Notes: generated by a model from the letters alone, not told the origin. Positions 36,136-49,105 are shown, counted from the stretch's first letter. The stretch: 64,000 nucleotides of DNA from Bretschneidera sinensis (GCA_023935145.1 CM043698.1:38456001-38520000), one strand, 5' to 3'. Numbers and translations: made by a program.

Positions 36136-36944
36136 GTCAAAGACGAATTGTGGCTACTAGGAATGTAGTCGTTGTGGCCTCACAAATAAAAACATTGTTC
36201 ATGTCCTAAGAGACCGCCCAGAGGCTCGTTTAGTTTGGAGCTATGTTAGCTCTCATCATGAATTTCAAGATTCTCATACTGTTAGCCTCTAAGAGTGGTT
36301 GAAAATAAACCTATATAAGATCCCCAAGTAGCCTACTAAGAGTTATTGGATGCTGACTTTCCTTGTTTACTCTGGGTGATTTGGACTTCTAGAAACAAAG
36401 AAGCCATAAAGTAGTGGTAATAGTGTAGAAATCAGCACCAGAGGATTTCGAGCTTTGTTAATGGAGCTTCAACAAGCTTTCCCATTAGGTAGTGGCCAAG
36501 AGTTGAGTACAACTTGGTCTCCCCTTCCACAAGCTTGGTTAAAGTTTAATTCAGATGGAAGTGTTCGGAATTCCCTAGGCTCGGCTGGAGGTATTTTCCA
36601 TGATCATACAAGAAAGTGGATTTTGGGGTACAACATGAAGTTGGGTATAACCACGACTTTTGAAGCTGAGATGATGGAAGTGATCAAAGGGTTGGAAATT
36701 GGAATTAGGAACATTTACCTCTTTCTGTTGATTGAATCTAACTGCCTTGAGTTGGTAAATATCTTGAATGGTGACCAAAGGAATTTAGATGATGTTAATC
36801 GGCATATTCTGCACTGCAGAGATCTTATGACAAAATTGTCCAATGGACCCAATATTTTTGCAGACAGAAAGAAATATGTGGGTTGTCTACGTGGCGCACT
36901 TGGGCTATAATCTTGGCAATGGTATAATTTGATTTAGAGATACC
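36130..36944 (+). pseudogene. Decayed LINE: zinc-binding and RNase H remnants
   Basis: About 36,150-36,400 translates, with stops, to a reverse-transcriptase zinc-binding segment (CSRCGLTNKNIVHVLRD...PEARLVWSYV). The frame 36,455-36,910 then gives an RNase H-like domain of the plant LINE type: WLKFNSDGSVRNSLGSAGGI, WILGYNMKLGITTTFEAEMM, LEIGIRN and LIESNCLELVNILNG. The reverse transcriptase itself is missing upstream. The sequence stops at 36,944, where the Athila-type element has inserted, and resumes beyond it. Confidence 0.75.
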
Positions 36945-38592
36945 TGATTACGCCCAAAGTATAACACGGTTATTGTAATACGGCTTTGGGATGTCGATTC
37001 CACAAGGAAACAAGTTAAGTACAAAGGAAAATGTGTGAACCTTAAAACGAACGATAAAAGTTAAACTCAAGATTTTTAAGCTTTGATGGTGAAATAATGT
37101 AAAGGAAAATTGCATAAATGTAAATGAAATATAAATGAGAAATAACAAGGTTCCGGGAATCCTCCTTAGGTTTGTTTCCTATTTCCACTCTTGATTCAAT
37201 TGATTTTATCTCGATTGCAAGTTTCAACTCCCAAACAAGCAATCGGAATATATTCAATCAAGCACATTTACAATTCTTATATAATTGCTACGAATTAATC
37301 ATTGATTTCGGTTCATGCACACATGACCGATCTTAAAGATTATCAAGAAATGACAATATATCTTAAAAGACAATATCGCAATAATGGACAATCAATAAGA
37401 TAAATCTACCGGAATCAATCACATCCAAGCAACCTCAATGGAGGAGAAGGATGCAATCACCGGATTAAGAGAGTCTAAAATAAGAAGAATAAGAAGTACA
37501 TCTATCACATGAACTCAAATCTTCTTACTTAATCAATGAATAATTCATAAACAATATTTAACAATAAATCCATACAACTGAATCAAGAACAAGAAATAAA
37601 GAACAAGAAATCCCTAAAGATTCATCCCTTTCCCTTGTAAAATGATTAGTTGGCCATGGAAATCAAGGTGGAAGAACAATAAGGATGCTTTCCCCTTGAT
37701 TTGGCCATGGAGTTCAAGGTGGATGAACAATATGGATGTTCTCCCCTTGATTTGCAACCAAAGAAAACTTAGAAATAAAATGGAAGAATGCTGGATTTGG
37801 ATCCCTTGAATCCTCTCTTTTTTCTCTCTTCCTTGCTTTCTCTCTTCAATACCCAGCTGCACACTCCATAAAGATATATTTATAGAGCATGAGGGGGGTG
37901 TTTTGGTCTTGGAGAATGTCATTTGCTTGCCCTAATCCGGTCAAGAGGCGAGTGGGCCGTGCTGTGCGCCTGGGCCTGCTGTGCGTCTGGGCCTGCTGTG
38001 CTGGCCTGAACTGTTTCCACTAAAACTGCCATAACTTTCTCTAGAAAAATCCTTTTTACGAACCGTAAAATTCTCCAGAAAATAGACTTCCGGATCTTTC
38101 TAAGCATGTATGGCTCATCATCTGGTTCTTCCTATATCAATACAGTTTAATCTGCAAAGATGATTGATCTGTACGGGAAATTCTGGCAATTCAGTGAAAC
38201 TTCTTCAGCTTGTATGCAGAAGTGCACACACTAGTGTGCCTACCCTTAACTTGCTCCAAAGTGATGCACACACTTGTGTGCAGTCTTTTAACTTACTGTA
38301 CTTTATTACTCCAGCCTTAGTTTAGAGTTTAACCATCTTTGAATCATGTTTGGACACGTCTAAACCTTAGACAAAAACGAGCACCGACACCCAAGATCTT
38401 TTGGTGCTTTAAACATGGATCGCTTTATTATCTCTTTTGTACTCAAAGCACCTGAAAATGCATCGAATTAAGTCAATGATTTATGAATATCACTTTAGAG
38501 TTATCAACATGTAAAAGTGCGATTACGACCAAGATCAATCCTAAAATGTTAACAATTAAGTATTGTTTAGATGCATTTTATGACTCTCATCA
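36945..38592 (-). repeat. 3' LTR of the Athila-type element
   Basis: 1,648 bp, about 99.5 percent identical to 46,210-47,857 by eye. It is the downstream LTR because the polypurine tract lies directly next to its inner edge. Confidence 0.93.
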
Positions 38593-38603
38593 CAACCCCC
38601 AAC
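38593..38603 (-). other. Polypurine tract of the Athila-type element
   Basis: On the minus strand GTTGGGGGTTG directly precedes the 3' LTR, the expected position for priming plus-strand DNA synthesis. Similar words recur at about 39,297-39,312 and 39,984-39,994. Confidence 0.75.
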
Positions 38604-40191
38604 TAGCTTATTGCTAGTCCCTAGCAATTCAAGCGAAAGGCATGAAATGAATTCTTTATTTAGAAATCAAAACAAAATACAGCAATGCTGGCGTTAACCA
38701 AGAGTGATTCAAAAATCTATCTCAAAAATCATGCATAACATACAGCACATAGAATCATTAAATATCACTCAGGTCCAAGAATAATCCAAATGTCAACCTT
38801 AAAATCGTTATCGACTCTTACTATCCATCTTACCACAATACATTAGTCCGAACACCTAGATGATTTTATGCACAACATAGCATGAATACAAGTCTTGGCC
38901 TCTAAAAACATATTAATTTGCGTGACATCAATCACAAATCAAGCTCCATATGCTCACTTTTCAAATCACTCTCCACTATGTAGAAAAATCACACTTCATC
39001 GGATCAATAGGTCTTTAATAAGCTTGCAACATTAGGCTAGGGTAAAGGTCAAGAAAGAATGGGAAAGTTTAAACAAATAAAAGAACTAAGTCTCTTAATT
39101 TAAACACAACCACTTTAAGCACAAGATAACCTTACTTCAACACCCAACTCTTTCAACCATTTTTCGAGCATTTCTGGCAATAAATCACCATTTTTTTTTT
39201 CTTTCTTTGCCATAATTCATTTTTTTCTCATTTTTTTTATTTTTTGTTTTGGCATAAGACCATTCACCTCCTCTTTCATTCTTTTCTTTTCTTTTCCACA
39301 ACCCCCAACTTATCTCTTTTAATGTACTTGGGTTATGATAGTAATATTTTCTCATATTTCCACCCTTACTCCTATTAAGTGTTTCTCACAACATGTGTAT
39401 AACTAAGTTCTTTTAAAAGAGAGGTAAGGATAAAATATTTTTAGGCTCATAAAGGTAAGTAAATGGTTTATCGAAAGAAACAAGGCTCAATTTTTCTTTT
39501 CAAGAAAAATGCTCAAATAGGTGACTAGCGATAAATATAACAAGGGTAAGTTTAAAAAGGCTCAAACGGTCCAAAAATGGCCTATATCATATCCTAAGTA
39601 GTGTGCATTCTATGATTTTCGCCTCAAGTGATTATTAAATAAGTTCTAGAGCTTGTAGAGACCGCAAAAGTATTCACAAAACAACCGCGCATAAAACTTT
39701 TCCAAATGCTTTAGACTAATCATGCAATCTTACCACAAACCAGAGTCTCAAACCAAAGAAAAATTGACACTTAATTTATTCTCAAAGCGAAGCAAGATTT
39801 AACTTCTTCTAAATGCTATATGCTATCTCGATTAAGCTCATATCATTGACATGTGAATTAACTCCAAGGCTAACACAAAACATGCTAAAATCAAACAAAC
39901 AATTTTATTTTTTTTAATCCTAACAACGAAAAGAAAGAAAGTGACACCAAGCAGTTCAAAAAAAAAAAGAAATATGTTTCCTCCACCCCCAACCTAAACA
40001 TTGCATTGACCTCAATGTAAAAGAAAAAGGAAAGGAAACTCCCTGTGCGGCCAAAAATGCACAAAAGCTGAAAATTGCACACCACCAATTGAACTGCATA
40101 CCGTTCTTTTCGCTGAAATCACTAGAAACTAAAAATTAAAATAGACTTAACACAACCAAAATTCAAAGTTAATAAAGACTTGACAACGAAA

Positions 40192-40229
<38 letters not shown>

Positions 40230-40336
40230 TTGAAATTTGAAGTAAACTAAAAACTAATAATTAAGATTGAATGAAAACTAATTAAAAACAGAACAAAAAT
40301 TAAAAGGAATAACGTACCTTTGTTGTGTGGTCAAGG
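38604..40336 (-). other. Noncoding stretch between integrase and 3' LTR
   Basis: AT-rich, with no frame above 65 codons. In Athila relatives this place can hold an envelope-like gene; none is visible here. It contains two further polypurine-like words and a TA run (40,199-40,226). Confidence 0.7.
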
Positions 40337-43300
40337 TTAATAGACCGGATCCATAAGCGGAATGTCTTCCATCTCCGGATCATGTCTATCAATTAAGATC
40401 TTAAGTCGTTGACCGTTTACTTTAAAGACTCGACCATCTCTAGTATCCTCAATTTCTACCGCCCCATTTTCAAAAACATTTTTTACTATAAAAGGGCCGG
40501 TCCATCTTGACCGAAGTTTTCCAGGATGCTTATGAAGTCTAGAGTCATATAAGAATACCCGATCATTGGGTTTAAATGTTTTCCTCAAAATGTTTTTGTC
40601 ATGGAATACTTTCATATTAGTCTTATAGATTCTAGAATTTTCATAAGCATCGTTTCTTAATTCTTCTAACTCGGTCAGCTGATATTTTCGAAGTTTACCC
40701 GCTTCGCCCATGTCAAAATTGAAAGACTTGATGGCCCAATAAGCTCGATGCTCGAGCTCCACGGGTAAGTGGCAAGGCTTTCCAAAAACAAGCCGATAGG
40801 GTGACATACCTAAGGGAGTTTTAAAGGCTGTACGGTAAGCCCAAAGCGCATCAGTTAGTCTCAAAGACCAATCTTTGCGATCGGGGTTAACTGTTTTTTC
40901 TAAAATTTGTTTAATCTCCCTATTAGCAAGCTCTACTTGTCCACTAGTCTGAGGATGATAGGCAGTAGAGATTTTATGTAATACCCCAAATTTTTTCATT
41001 AAAGCTTCAAAGGAACGGTTGCAAAAATGTGTACCTCGATCACTAATTATAGCACGTGGTGTACCAAATCGAAATAACACATTTTCTTTAAGGAATTTAA
41101 TCACCGTTCCATTATCATTGTTTCGACAAGCTGCTGCCTCTACCCACTTGGATACATAATCTATTGCTACAATGATATACTGGTACCCGAAGGAAGGAGG
41201 GAAGGGTCCCATGAAATCGATGCCCCAATAATCAAAGATTTCAATCACTAAAATAGGGTTCAGGGGCATCATATTTCGGCGAGACACAGCTCCTAACTTT
41301 TGACATCTTTCACAAGAGCGACAATAGGTGTTTGTATCTTTAAACAAAGTAGGCCAATAAAATCCACACTGCAAAATTTTTGCAGCGGTTTTTTTCATCG
41401 AAAAGTGGCCTCCACAAGCTTGGGAGTGACAAAATTCTAAGACACTCGAAATCTCTTCATTAGGGATGCAACGCCTTAGAATTTGGTCAAGGCAGTACTT
41501 GAAAAGATAGGGGTCATCCCAATAAAAATTACGTACCTCATATAAGAATTTCCTCTTGTCTTGAGCGCTCCAATCCATAGGTATCTCACCTGTAGCCAAA
41601 TAATTTACGATGTGAGCAAACCATGGTAGAGAAGTAATGGAAAGTAATTGCTCATCGGGAAAATCATCTTTGATTGGCATGTCGTCACAAGTGTCCTCAA
41701 AAGTGAGTCTGGATAAATGGTCAGCTACTACGTTCTCCACTCCTTTTTTATCCTTGATGGTGATATCAAATTCTTGCAAGAGGAGGATCCATCGGATTAG
41801 TCGTGCCTTAGCATCCTTATTCGTAAGAAGATACTTGAGGGCTGCATGATCTGTAAAAATAAGGATAGGAGAACCAATTAGATGAGCACAAAATTTATCT
41901 AAAGCAAATACTACAGCTAGCAACTCTTTTTCAGTTGTAGAGTAATTCATTTGAGCACTATTTAAAGTCTTACTAGCATAGTAAATGACAAAAGGTTTAC
42001 CTTCCCTTCGCTGTCCAAGAACAACACCTACAGCGTAGTCACTAGCATCGCACATGATTTCAAAAGGTAAAGTCCAATCTGGCGACTGCATTATAGGTGC
42101 GGAAGTAAGCTTGCCAATCAACGTTTTAAAGGCCTCTTGACAAGCTTGACTCCACTCAAAGGGGGTATCTTTAACTAGGAGGGCGCATAGTGGTCTAGAT
42201 ATTTTTGAAAAATTTTGTATGAACCTCCTATAAAAACCAGCATGACCAAGGAAAGATCTCACATCCTTTATTGTCATAGGGGCAGACAACTTAGAGATTA
42301 ACTCAATCTTAGATTGATCAACCTCTATTCCTTTAGAAGAGACAATATGCCCTAAGACAATACCGGATGGTACCATGAAATGGCACTTTTCCCAATTTAA
42401 AACCAATTCTTTTTCCTCACAGCGAATTAATACTCTTTCTAAATTCATTAAGCATGTTTCAAATGAAGATCCAAAAACAGTTAGGTCATCCATAAAAACC
42501 TCTATGCAATTTTCAACCATGTCACTAAAAATGCTCATCATGCAGCGTTGAAAAGTAGCAGGGGTGTTACATAATCCGAATGGCATTCTACGAAAAGCAT
42601 AGGTGCCAAAGGGACAAGTAAAGGTGGTCTTTTCTTGGTCTTCTAATGCAATTTCTATTTGATAGTAACCAGAATAACCATCTAGAAAACAGTAGAAGGG
42701 ATGACCAGCTACACGCTCAAGAATTTGATCAATAAAAGGGAGTGGGAAGTGGTCTTTCTTGGTGGCAGCATTTAATTTTCTGTAATCAATGCACACATGC
42801 CAACCGTTCACAAGTTTGGTAGGGACTAACTCTCCTAGATCATTTTTTATCACAGTGACTCCGGACTTTTTCGGGACGACTTGCGTAGGGCTTACCCACT
42901 TACTATCAGCTATAGGATATATAATACCCGCATCTAATAGTTTCAGTACTTCATTTTTCACTACTTCTTTCATAGTGGGGTTAAGCCTACGTTGAAGGTC
43001 TCTACGAGGACTGGTTCCTTCATCCAGATTTATTTTATGGGAGCAGATTAGGGGACTAATTCCCTTTAAATCAGCCATGCTCCATCCCAGGGCTGATTTG
43101 TGTTCATTTAAAGTTTGAATTAATCTCTTACCTTGGGTCTCAGTTAATTCAGAAGAAATTATAACAGGAAAGGTATCACTTGGACCGAGAAAGACATGTT
43201 TTAGACCCTTAGGTAGTGGCTTCAATTCGACTTTAGGTGCTTCCACACTTGAGGGGACTTGAGTCTTGCTTCTTTCAGGCAGCTCCTCAAACCTTGGTTG

Positions 43301-45724
43301 CCATGCCCGATTTCCATAATCCTGAGATTTGTCAAAAACAACACATATATCAATTATATCAGTTTTATCATCAAATAAATCTATCTCAAAATTAACAAGA
43401 AAATTTTCAAGAGGGTCATAATCATGAGTTAAGAAAACTCCCTCATTGACGAGTGACTCGATCATGTAAAGCTGGTGGTTTTCGTCCTCATCTTCGGGCT
43501 GTTTTGCAACATTGAAAATATTTACTTCAAGGGTCATGTTGCCAAAGGACAGTTTCATGAGACCATTCCTACAATTTATTAGAGCATTTGCAGTAGCAAG
43601 AAAAGGTCTACCCAAAATCAAAGGAATTTTAGAGTTAGTGTCTACAGCAGAAGTAGTATCAAGAATTAAGAAATCAACAGGATAATAAAATTTATCAATT
43701 TGAATCAAAACATCCTCAACCACACCTCGGGGTACCTTGACTGAGCGATCAGCCAATTGTAATACCACGCCGGTTGGTTTGATTTCTCCTAACCCCAGCT
43801 GTAAGTAAATTGAAAATGGCATCAGGTTTACACTAGCTCCCAGATCTAGTAAGGCTTGTCCAACCTCATGATTTTCAATGCTGCAAGCAATGGTAGGACA
43901 GCCCGGATCTTTGTATTTCGGGGGAATTCTTTGCTCAATTAGTGCACTAACTTGCTCAGTTAGGAAAGCTGTTTTCTTGACATGATGTTTCCTCTTAATT
44001 GTGCATAAATCTTTGAGAACTTTTGCATAGGTGGGGACTTGTTTAATCACATGCAAAAGGGGAAGATTAAGTTTCACTTGCCTTAAGTTCTCAAGGATTT
44101 CATCATTCATTTCCAGATTTTTCTTGTTGGATTTTAAGGCTTGGGGGAATGGGGCCTTAACAGGACTTTGGGTCACTTCAGGGTCTTTAGGCAACTTGGT
44201 CTCACTACTGGTTTGACCCTTCACATTCTCGGGTTTATTCTCTGGTGGAATGTGTAGTGACTTACCTCTTCGGGTCACAATGGCATTTACATTTTTCACA
44301 TTTTCTTGTGCCATATGTTGACCGTGAGGTATGGACTGAGCTTGGGCAGGGAACTTACCTCGCTCAGTCACACTCAAGGAGTTCATCAATTTAGACACTT
44401 GGCTCCTTATTTCTTTGTTTTCCTCAACCAACTGAGTAATTAATGCCTCACACTTTTGGTTTGTCTTGCCTTGTGCTTCTATAAAAGTATGTAAGGAGTC
44501 TTCTAAAGAGTTCCTAGAAGATGAGGGTGCATGATAAGGTGCTGGGTACGATCTAGGGGGCTGCACATGCTGCTGATTTTCATATTTCCAACTGAAGTTG
44601 GGGTGATTTCGCCACCCCGGATTATAAGTGTTAGAGAAGGGTGCTGAGGGCTTCTTGTACATGCCTAAGGTATTGCATTGTTCCTCGTACAGCCCTCTCA
44701 TGTCAACAAAAGTGGGACAATCTTGGACGGGATGATCAACCCCGCCACACACAAAACATGATTCTAAAGGTTCGGCCTGATTAACTATGTGTGTTGGTTT
44801 TTTCGTTTTTAATGCCTCCAACTCTCTAGTAAGCATTTCGACCTTGGCCTTGAGGTTATCCTCTTCCCTAAGATGGTAGATTCCTCCACCACTAGGTCGT
44901 GACCTATTTGTGCTCTCAGTAGCACTAGGTCCAGTCCATGTGTGAGCTTTCTCAGCAAGCTCATTGAGGTACTCAATAGCCTCATCAGGGTCTTTTTGCA
45001 GAAATTCTCCATTACACATCATCTCAACAAATTGACGTTCTCTATAGGTAAGACCCTCATAGAAATAGCTCACTAAACGCCAATTTTCGTACCCATGATG
45101 TGGACACATACTTAACAGCTCTTTAAATTTCTCCCAATACTGATACAAAGTCTCGTTTTCCTTTTGTGCAAAGGTGGAGATTTGTCTTTTCAAAGCGTTA
45201 GTCTTATGTTGAGGGAAGTACTTGTTAAAAAAGACTTGGGTCATCTCATTCCATGACCCAATTGATCGTGGTCTCAGCGAGTATAACCAACTCTTAGCTT
45301 TATCCTTTAAGGAGAAAGAAAAAAACTTGAGTCTCACGATATCATCAGTTGCATCGTGACTATGGAAAGTCGCAACTACTTCCTCAAATTCTCTAATGTG
45401 CACATAGGGGTTCTCGTTTTCCATGCCATGAAAAGTAGGGAGAAGTTGTATCATCCCTGTTTTAAAATCTTGATGACGGGTATTGGCTGGAAACATAATG
45501 CACGATGGTGTGGCTGTCCGGCTAGGATATAGGTAATCTTTAAGTGTCCTAGCACCATTCTCATTAGGATTTTCAGCCATGTTAACAAAATCCTCTAAAT
45601 TCTCTGATGGGGGTGCACTATGGTTTGATCTAGGCGAGGTTTCACCAATGGAGGTGGAAGGAGAGGGTAACTCTAATTCGGGTCCTCTAATGAATCTACC
45701 TCGCGAATCTCTCGGTCTAAGCAT
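40337..45724 (-). CDS. Gag-Pol polyprotein of the Athila-type element, 1,795 residues
   Basis: One open frame without stops. Gag spans about residues 60-260 ([43 protein letters not shown]-like and [18 protein letters not shown]). A CCHC zinc knuckle uses Cys323, Cys326, His331 and Cys336. An aspartic protease with DLGAS (627-631) follows. Reverse transcriptase has [20 protein letters not shown] around 979-998 and the active-site FMDD at 1077-1080. RNase H begins near [14 protein letters not shown] (about 1225). Integrase has its His/Cys finger at about 1432-1475, with Asp1503, Asp1562 and Glu1598 (D-D-35-E), and a C-terminal [18 protein letters not shown]. All catalytic residues I can check are present. 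The order protease, reverse transcriptase, RNase H, integrase is that of Ty3 elements. It functions only in the element's own reverse transcription and integration. Confidence 0.97.
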   Translation of the reverse strand: MLRPRDSRGRFIRGPELELPSPSTSIGETSPRSNHSAPPSENLEDFVNMAENPNENGARTLKDYLYPSRTATPSCIMFPANTRHQDFKTGMIQLLPTFHGMENENPYVHIREFEEVVATFHSHDATDDIVRLKFFSFSLKDKAKSWLYSLRPRSIGSWNEMTQVFFNKYFPQHKTNALKRQISTFAQKENETLYQYWEKFKELLSMCPHHGYENWRLVSYFYEGLTYRERQFVEMMCNGEFLQKDPDEAIEYLNELAEKAHTWTGPSATESTNRSRPSGGGIYHLREEDNLKAKVEMLTRELEALKTKKPTHIVNQAEPLESCFVCGGVDHPVQDCPTFVDMRGLYEEQCNTLGMYKKPSAPFSNTYNPGWRNHPNFSWKYENQQHVQPPRSYPAPYHAPSSSRNSLEDSLHTFIEAQGKTNQKCEALITQLVEENKEIRSQVSKLMNSLSVTERGKFPAQAQSIPHGQHMAQENVKNVNAIVTRRGKSLHIPPENKPENVKGQTSSETKLPKDPEVTQSPVKAPFPQALKSNKKNLEMNDEILENLRQVKLNLPLLHVIKQVPTYAKVLKDLCTIKRKHHVKKTAFLTEQVSALIEQRIPPKYKDPGCPTIACSIENHEVGQALLDLGASVNLMPFSIYLQLGLGEIKPTGVVLQLADRSVKVPRGVVEDVLIQIDKFYYPVDFLILDTTSAVDTNSKIPLILGRPFLATANALINCRNGLMKLSFGNMTLEVNIFNVAKQPEDEDENHQLYMIESLVNEGVFLTHDYDPLENFLVNFEIDLFDDKTDIIDICVVFDKSQDYGNRAWQPRFEELPERSKTQVPSSVEAPKVELKPLPKGLKHVFLGPSDTFPVIISSELTETQGKRLIQTLNEHKSALGWSMADLKGISPLICSHKINLDEGTSPRRDLQRRLNPTMKEVVKNEVLKLLDAGIIYPIADSKWVSPTQVVPKKSGVTVIKNDLGELVPTKLVNGWHVCIDYRKLNAATKKDHFPLPFIDQILERVAGHPFYCFLDGYSGYYQIEIALEDQEKTTFTCPFGTYAFRRMPFGLCNTPATFQRCMMSIFSDMVENCIEVFMDDLTVFGSSFETCLMNLERVLIRCEEKELVLNWEKCHFMVPSGIVLGHIVSSKGIEVDQSKIELISKLSAPMTIKDVRSFLGHAGFYRRFIQNFSKISRPLCALLVKDTPFEWSQACQEAFKTLIGKLTSAPIMQSPDWTLPFEIMCDASDYAVGVVLGQRREGKPFVIYYASKTLNSAQMNYSTTEKELLAVVFALDKFCAHLIGSPILIFTDHAALKYLLTNKDAKARLIRWILLLQEFDITIKDKKGVENVVADHLSRLTFEDTCDDMPIKDDFPDEQLLSITSLPWFAHIVNYLATGEIPMDWSAQDKRKFLYEVRNFYWDDPYLFKYCLDQILRRCIPNEEISSVLEFCHSQACGGHFSMKKTAAKILQCGFYWPTLFKDTNTYCRSCERCQKLGAVSRRNMMPLNPILVIEIFDYWGIDFMGPFPPSFGYQYIIVAIDYVSKWVEAAACRNNDNGTVIKFLKENVLFRFGTPRAIISDRGTHFCNRSFEALMKKFGVLHKISTAYHPQTSGQVELANREIKQILEKTVNPDRKDWSLRLTDALWAYRTAFKTPLGMSPYRLVFGKPCHLPVELEHRAYWAIKSFNFDMGEAGKLRKYQLTELEELRNDAYENSRIYKTNMKVFHDKNILRKTFKPNDRVFLYDSRLHKHPGKLRSRWTGPFIVKNVFENGAVEIEDTRDGRVFKVNGQRLKILIDRHDPEMEDIPLMDPVY

Positions 45725-45745
45725 GCACCAATTAATTTAGAGGGG

Positions 45746-46025
45746 GAATAAATAAATAAAACAAATAAATAAAACAGAATAATAAACAAATAAATAAAAA
45801 CAGAATAATAAACAGATAAATAAAAACAAAATAATAAACAGATAAATAAAAACAGAATAATAAACAGAATAATAAAACAGAATAATAAACAAATAAATAA
45901 AAACAGAATAATAAACAGATAAATAAAAACAGAATAATAGACAGAATAATAAAACAGAATAATAAACAGGTAAATAAAAACAGAATAAAATAATAAACAG
46001 ATAAATAAAAACAGAATAATAAAAG
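45746..46025 (-). repeat. AATAAA-rich minisatellite in the element's leader
   Basis: Roughly ten imperfect copies of a unit like AATAATAAACAG plus ATAAATAAAAAC lie between the primer site and the Gag start. A long A/T homopolymer stretch follows at about 46,103-46,140. Confidence 0.8.
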
Positions 46026-46186
46026 AAAATTAGAAAATCAAAACAAAAGTAAAGGAATAATATTGCTGTATTTACAAACTGCTGAAAAGAAAAATATTTA
46101 CGATTTTTTTTTTTGGTTTTTTTTTTTTTTTTTTTTTTTTACCGTCACACTAAAAGTTGACAAGTTTCCTTATACTTAAGAGCGTT

Positions 46187-46204
46187 TCCCCGGCGACGGC
46201 GCCA
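46187..46204 (-). other. Primer-binding site (tRNA-Asp type)
   Basis: On the minus strand TGGCGCCGTCGCCGGGGA begins five bases after the 5' LTR. It matches the complement of a plant tRNA-Asp 3' end at 17 of 18 positions as I know that tRNA, which is the usual primer for Athila elements. Confidence 0.8.
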
Positions 46205-46209
46205 AAATT

Positions 46210-47857
46210 TGATTACGCCCAAAGTATAACACGGTTATTGTAGTACGGCTTTAGGATGTCGATTCCACAGGGAAACAAGTTAAGTACAAAGGAAAATGTG
46301 TGAACCTTAAAACGAACGATAAAAGTTAAACTCAAGATTTTTAAGCTTTGATGGTGAAATAATGTAAAGGAAAATTGCATAAATGTAAATGAAATATAAA
46401 TGAGAAATAACAAGGTTCCGGGAATCCTCCTTAGGTTTGTTCCCTATTTCCACTCTTGATTCAATTGATTTTATCTCGATTGCAAGTTTCAACTCCCAAA
46501 CAAGCAATCGGAATATATTCAATCAAGCACATTTACAATTCTTATATAATTGCTACGAATTAATCATTGATTTCGGTTCATGCACACATGACCGATCTTA
46601 AAGATTATCAAGAAATGACAATATATCTTAAAAGACAATATCACAATAATGGACAATCAATAAGATAAATCTACCGGAATCAATCACATCCAAGCAACCT
46701 CAATGGAGGAGAAGGATGCAATCACCGGATTAAGAGAGTCTAAAATAAGAAGAATAAGAAGTACATCTATCACATGAACTCAAATCTTCTTACTTAATCA
46801 ATGAATAATTCATAAACAATATTTAACAATAAATCCATACAACTGAATCAAGAACAAGAAATAAAGAACAAGAAATCCCTAAAGATTCATCCCTTTCCCT
46901 TGTAAAATGATTAGTTGGCCATGGAAATCAAGGTGGAAGAACAATAAGGATGCTTTCCCCTTGATTTGGCCATGGAGTTCAAGGTGGATGAACAATATGG
47001 ATGTTCTCCCCTTGATTTGCAACCAAAGAAAACTTAGAAATAAAATGGAAGAATGCTGGATTTGGATCCTTTGAATCCTCTCTTTTTTCTCTCTTCCTTG
47101 CTTTCTCTCTTCAATACCCAGCTGCACACTCCATAAAGATATATTTATAGAGCATGAGGGGGGTGTTTTGGTCTTGGAGAATGTCATTTGCTTGCCCTAA
47201 TCCGGTCAAGAGGCGAGTGGGCCGTGCTGTGCGCCTGGGCCTGCTGCGCGTCTGGGCCTGCTGTGCTGGCCTGAACTGTTTCCACTAAAACTGCCATAAC
47301 TTTCTCTAGAAAAATCCTTTTTACGAACCGTAAAATTCTCCAGAAAATAGACTTCCGGATCTTTCTAAGCATGTATGGCTCATCATCTGGTTCTTCCTAT
47401 ATCAATACAGTTTAATCTGCAAAGATGATTGATCTGTACGGGAAATTCTGGCAATTCAGTGAAACTTCTTCAGCTTGTATGCAGAAGTGCACACACTAGT
47501 GTGCCTACCCTTAACTTGCTCCAAAGTGATGCACACACTTGTGTGCAGTCTTTTAACTTAATGTACTTTATTACTCCAGCCTTAGTTTAGAGTTTAACCA
47601 TCTTTGAATCATGTTTGGACACGTCTAAACCTTAGACAAAAACGAGCACCGACACCCAAGATCTTTTGGTGCTTTAAACATGGATCGCTTTATTATCTCT
47701 TTTGTACTCAAAGCACCTGAAAATGCATCGAATTAAGTCAATAATTTATGAATATCACTTTAGAGTTATCAACATGTAAAAGTGCGATTACGACCAAGAT
47801 CAATCCTAAAATGTTAACAATTAAGTATTGTTTAGATGCATTTTATGACTCTCATCA
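46210..47857 (-). repeat. 5' LTR of the Athila-type element
   Basis: 1,648 bp, the promoter-bearing LTR for the minus-strand transcript. It ends next to the primer-binding site. Confidence 0.93.
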
Positions 47858-47935
47858 ATACCCCACCAGGTTTGAAGGGAATACTGCTAGCTGATTCAGC
47901 TAATTGTAACTCTGGTAATGGTTAGTCCCTGTTTG
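47858..47935 (+). pseudogene. Continuation of the interrupted LINE
   Basis: Directly after the right LTR, reading from the second ATACC copy gives DTPPGLKGILLADSAN. This fits the end of a plant LINE RNase H region and follows on from the fragment left of the element. Confidence 0.55.
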
Positions 47936-48483
47936 TTTTAATATCTTATGTACAAAAAAAAATGAAAGAGAAATGAGATGAAATTATCAATTAACTAATT
48001 AATTTTCATCTAAATCACATGAAAAAAAATCAATATTCTTATTTTTCTATCCTTGTAGTTTTTCATCATTTCATTTTTCTTTCCTCTTACTTTTCACCTA
48101 CTAAACACACCGCAAATTCTACAATCTTGCGATTTCAATTGTGCTCATAATGAGACGAAAAATTAACTCGTAGTAATAACAAACATCATTGTAATTGTTT
48201 GGATTTCTACAAGATTTGATTGGATATATGAACTCAAATACTCATTTGAAAAGTAGGTTAATGCACCCCATAGATAACATTACTTTGTGAAACTCGTTTA
48301 ATTTATGGTAGCCTTGAAATTATTAGGGTCATAATTTCCCATTGATTTATTCATGGTTAACTATTACTCCATTGACATCAATCATTTTGTAAAAACATGA
48401 GGATATATTAACTTTAAATTGGTGATAAAAATAATAACTTTCTTTTTCACAGTTGATCGAGATTTTAGAATTTGTTTGGGTAG
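47936..48483. other. Short intergenic gap between elements
   Basis: AT-rich, with no gene. 47,940-48,120 resembles the dispersed repeat family seen at 24,720 and 25,470, with an A-run, AAAGAGAAATGAG and a pyrimidine-rich end. Confidence 0.4.
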
Positions 48484-49101
48484 TGTTGATGCCAAAAAAA
48501 ATAATATGGGGTTGTCCTGTCTTTCGTGAGTGCATTTATGCATCTATAGAAGAAGTCTCCCTGAGCATTGTTCTTCGTGGAAGACCCTCTGATGCTTAAT
48601 TCAGTGGGTGTATTTAAAATGAAATAAGGAAAGGATTTAAAGTGATACCAAGGTGAGAAAGTATAGAGAAGGAGAGGATCAAAGTGGTTCTCTTTGCCCT
48701 TTGTATGTCTACTACTTGTGCCTAGTTTTCTTTTGTATTTCTTATCTTTTCTTTTTGTATGGTTGTTCTCTCTCCTATTTTTTCTTCTTTTTTTCTATGT
48801 AGGATGAAACCCCTTTATATAGGCATGGTGACCCTCGTCTTTGGGATTCCGAAGTGGAATACAGTTGGGATGTGACTCCTAAGCTTCTAGCCTTATGAGA
48901 AATAACCTTTACCAAGGGGAAGTGACCTTTTCCTAGGAGAAACGACCTCTACTTATGAGTTCTCACGTTAAGGATGGAATCTTCAAACTATAGGGTAGCA
49001 TACCCATTATCACAGTTAGAGTAGGTTTGATCCCTACATTGCCCAAATATAGCTGGCCACGTGTTCGGTTCTTATTGGATCAGATGGTTTCAACCACATC
49101 A
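48484..49101 (-). repeat. 3' LTR of the Tat-lineage element
   Basis: 618 bp, clearly related to 56,475-57,152 through shared blocks such as GTGAGAAAGTATAGAGA and CCCTTTGTATGT. It differs by many substitutions and a ~40-bp indel. Confidence 0.75.
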
Positions 49102-49105
49102 TATG

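Larger units (their letters stand above)
36945..47857 (-). mobile_element. Full-length Athila-type Ty3 LTR retrotransposon, 10.9 kb
   Basis: Two direct LTRs of identical length (1,648 bp; 36,945-38,592 and 46,210-47,857) bound the element, starting TGATTACGCCC and ending GACTCTCATCA on the plus strand. ATACC flanks both sides (36,940-36,944 and 47,858-47,862). On the minus strand the order is 5' LTR, tRNA-Asp-type primer site, AT-rich repetitive leader, one uninterrupted Gag-Pol frame, a 1.7-kb noncoding stretch, polypurine tract and 3' LTR. By eye the LTRs differ at about nine positions, so insertion was recent. No envelope-like frame is present downstream of integrase. The structure appears complete. 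Whether it is expressed or mobile cannot be told from sequence. Confidence 0.95.

Noticed and set aside
37042..38107. Frames repeated at 46,213-47,372
   Set aside because: They occur twice only because they lie in the two LTRs; nothing suggests they are translated.
38593..40336. Envelope-like gene of the Athila-type element
   Set aside because: No frame longer than 65 codons lies between integrase and the 3' LTR.
41637..44216. Plus-strand open frames opposite the Gag-Pol frame
   Set aside because: They are short, lie antisense to an intact polyprotein and show no motif of their own; they are shadows of its codon use.
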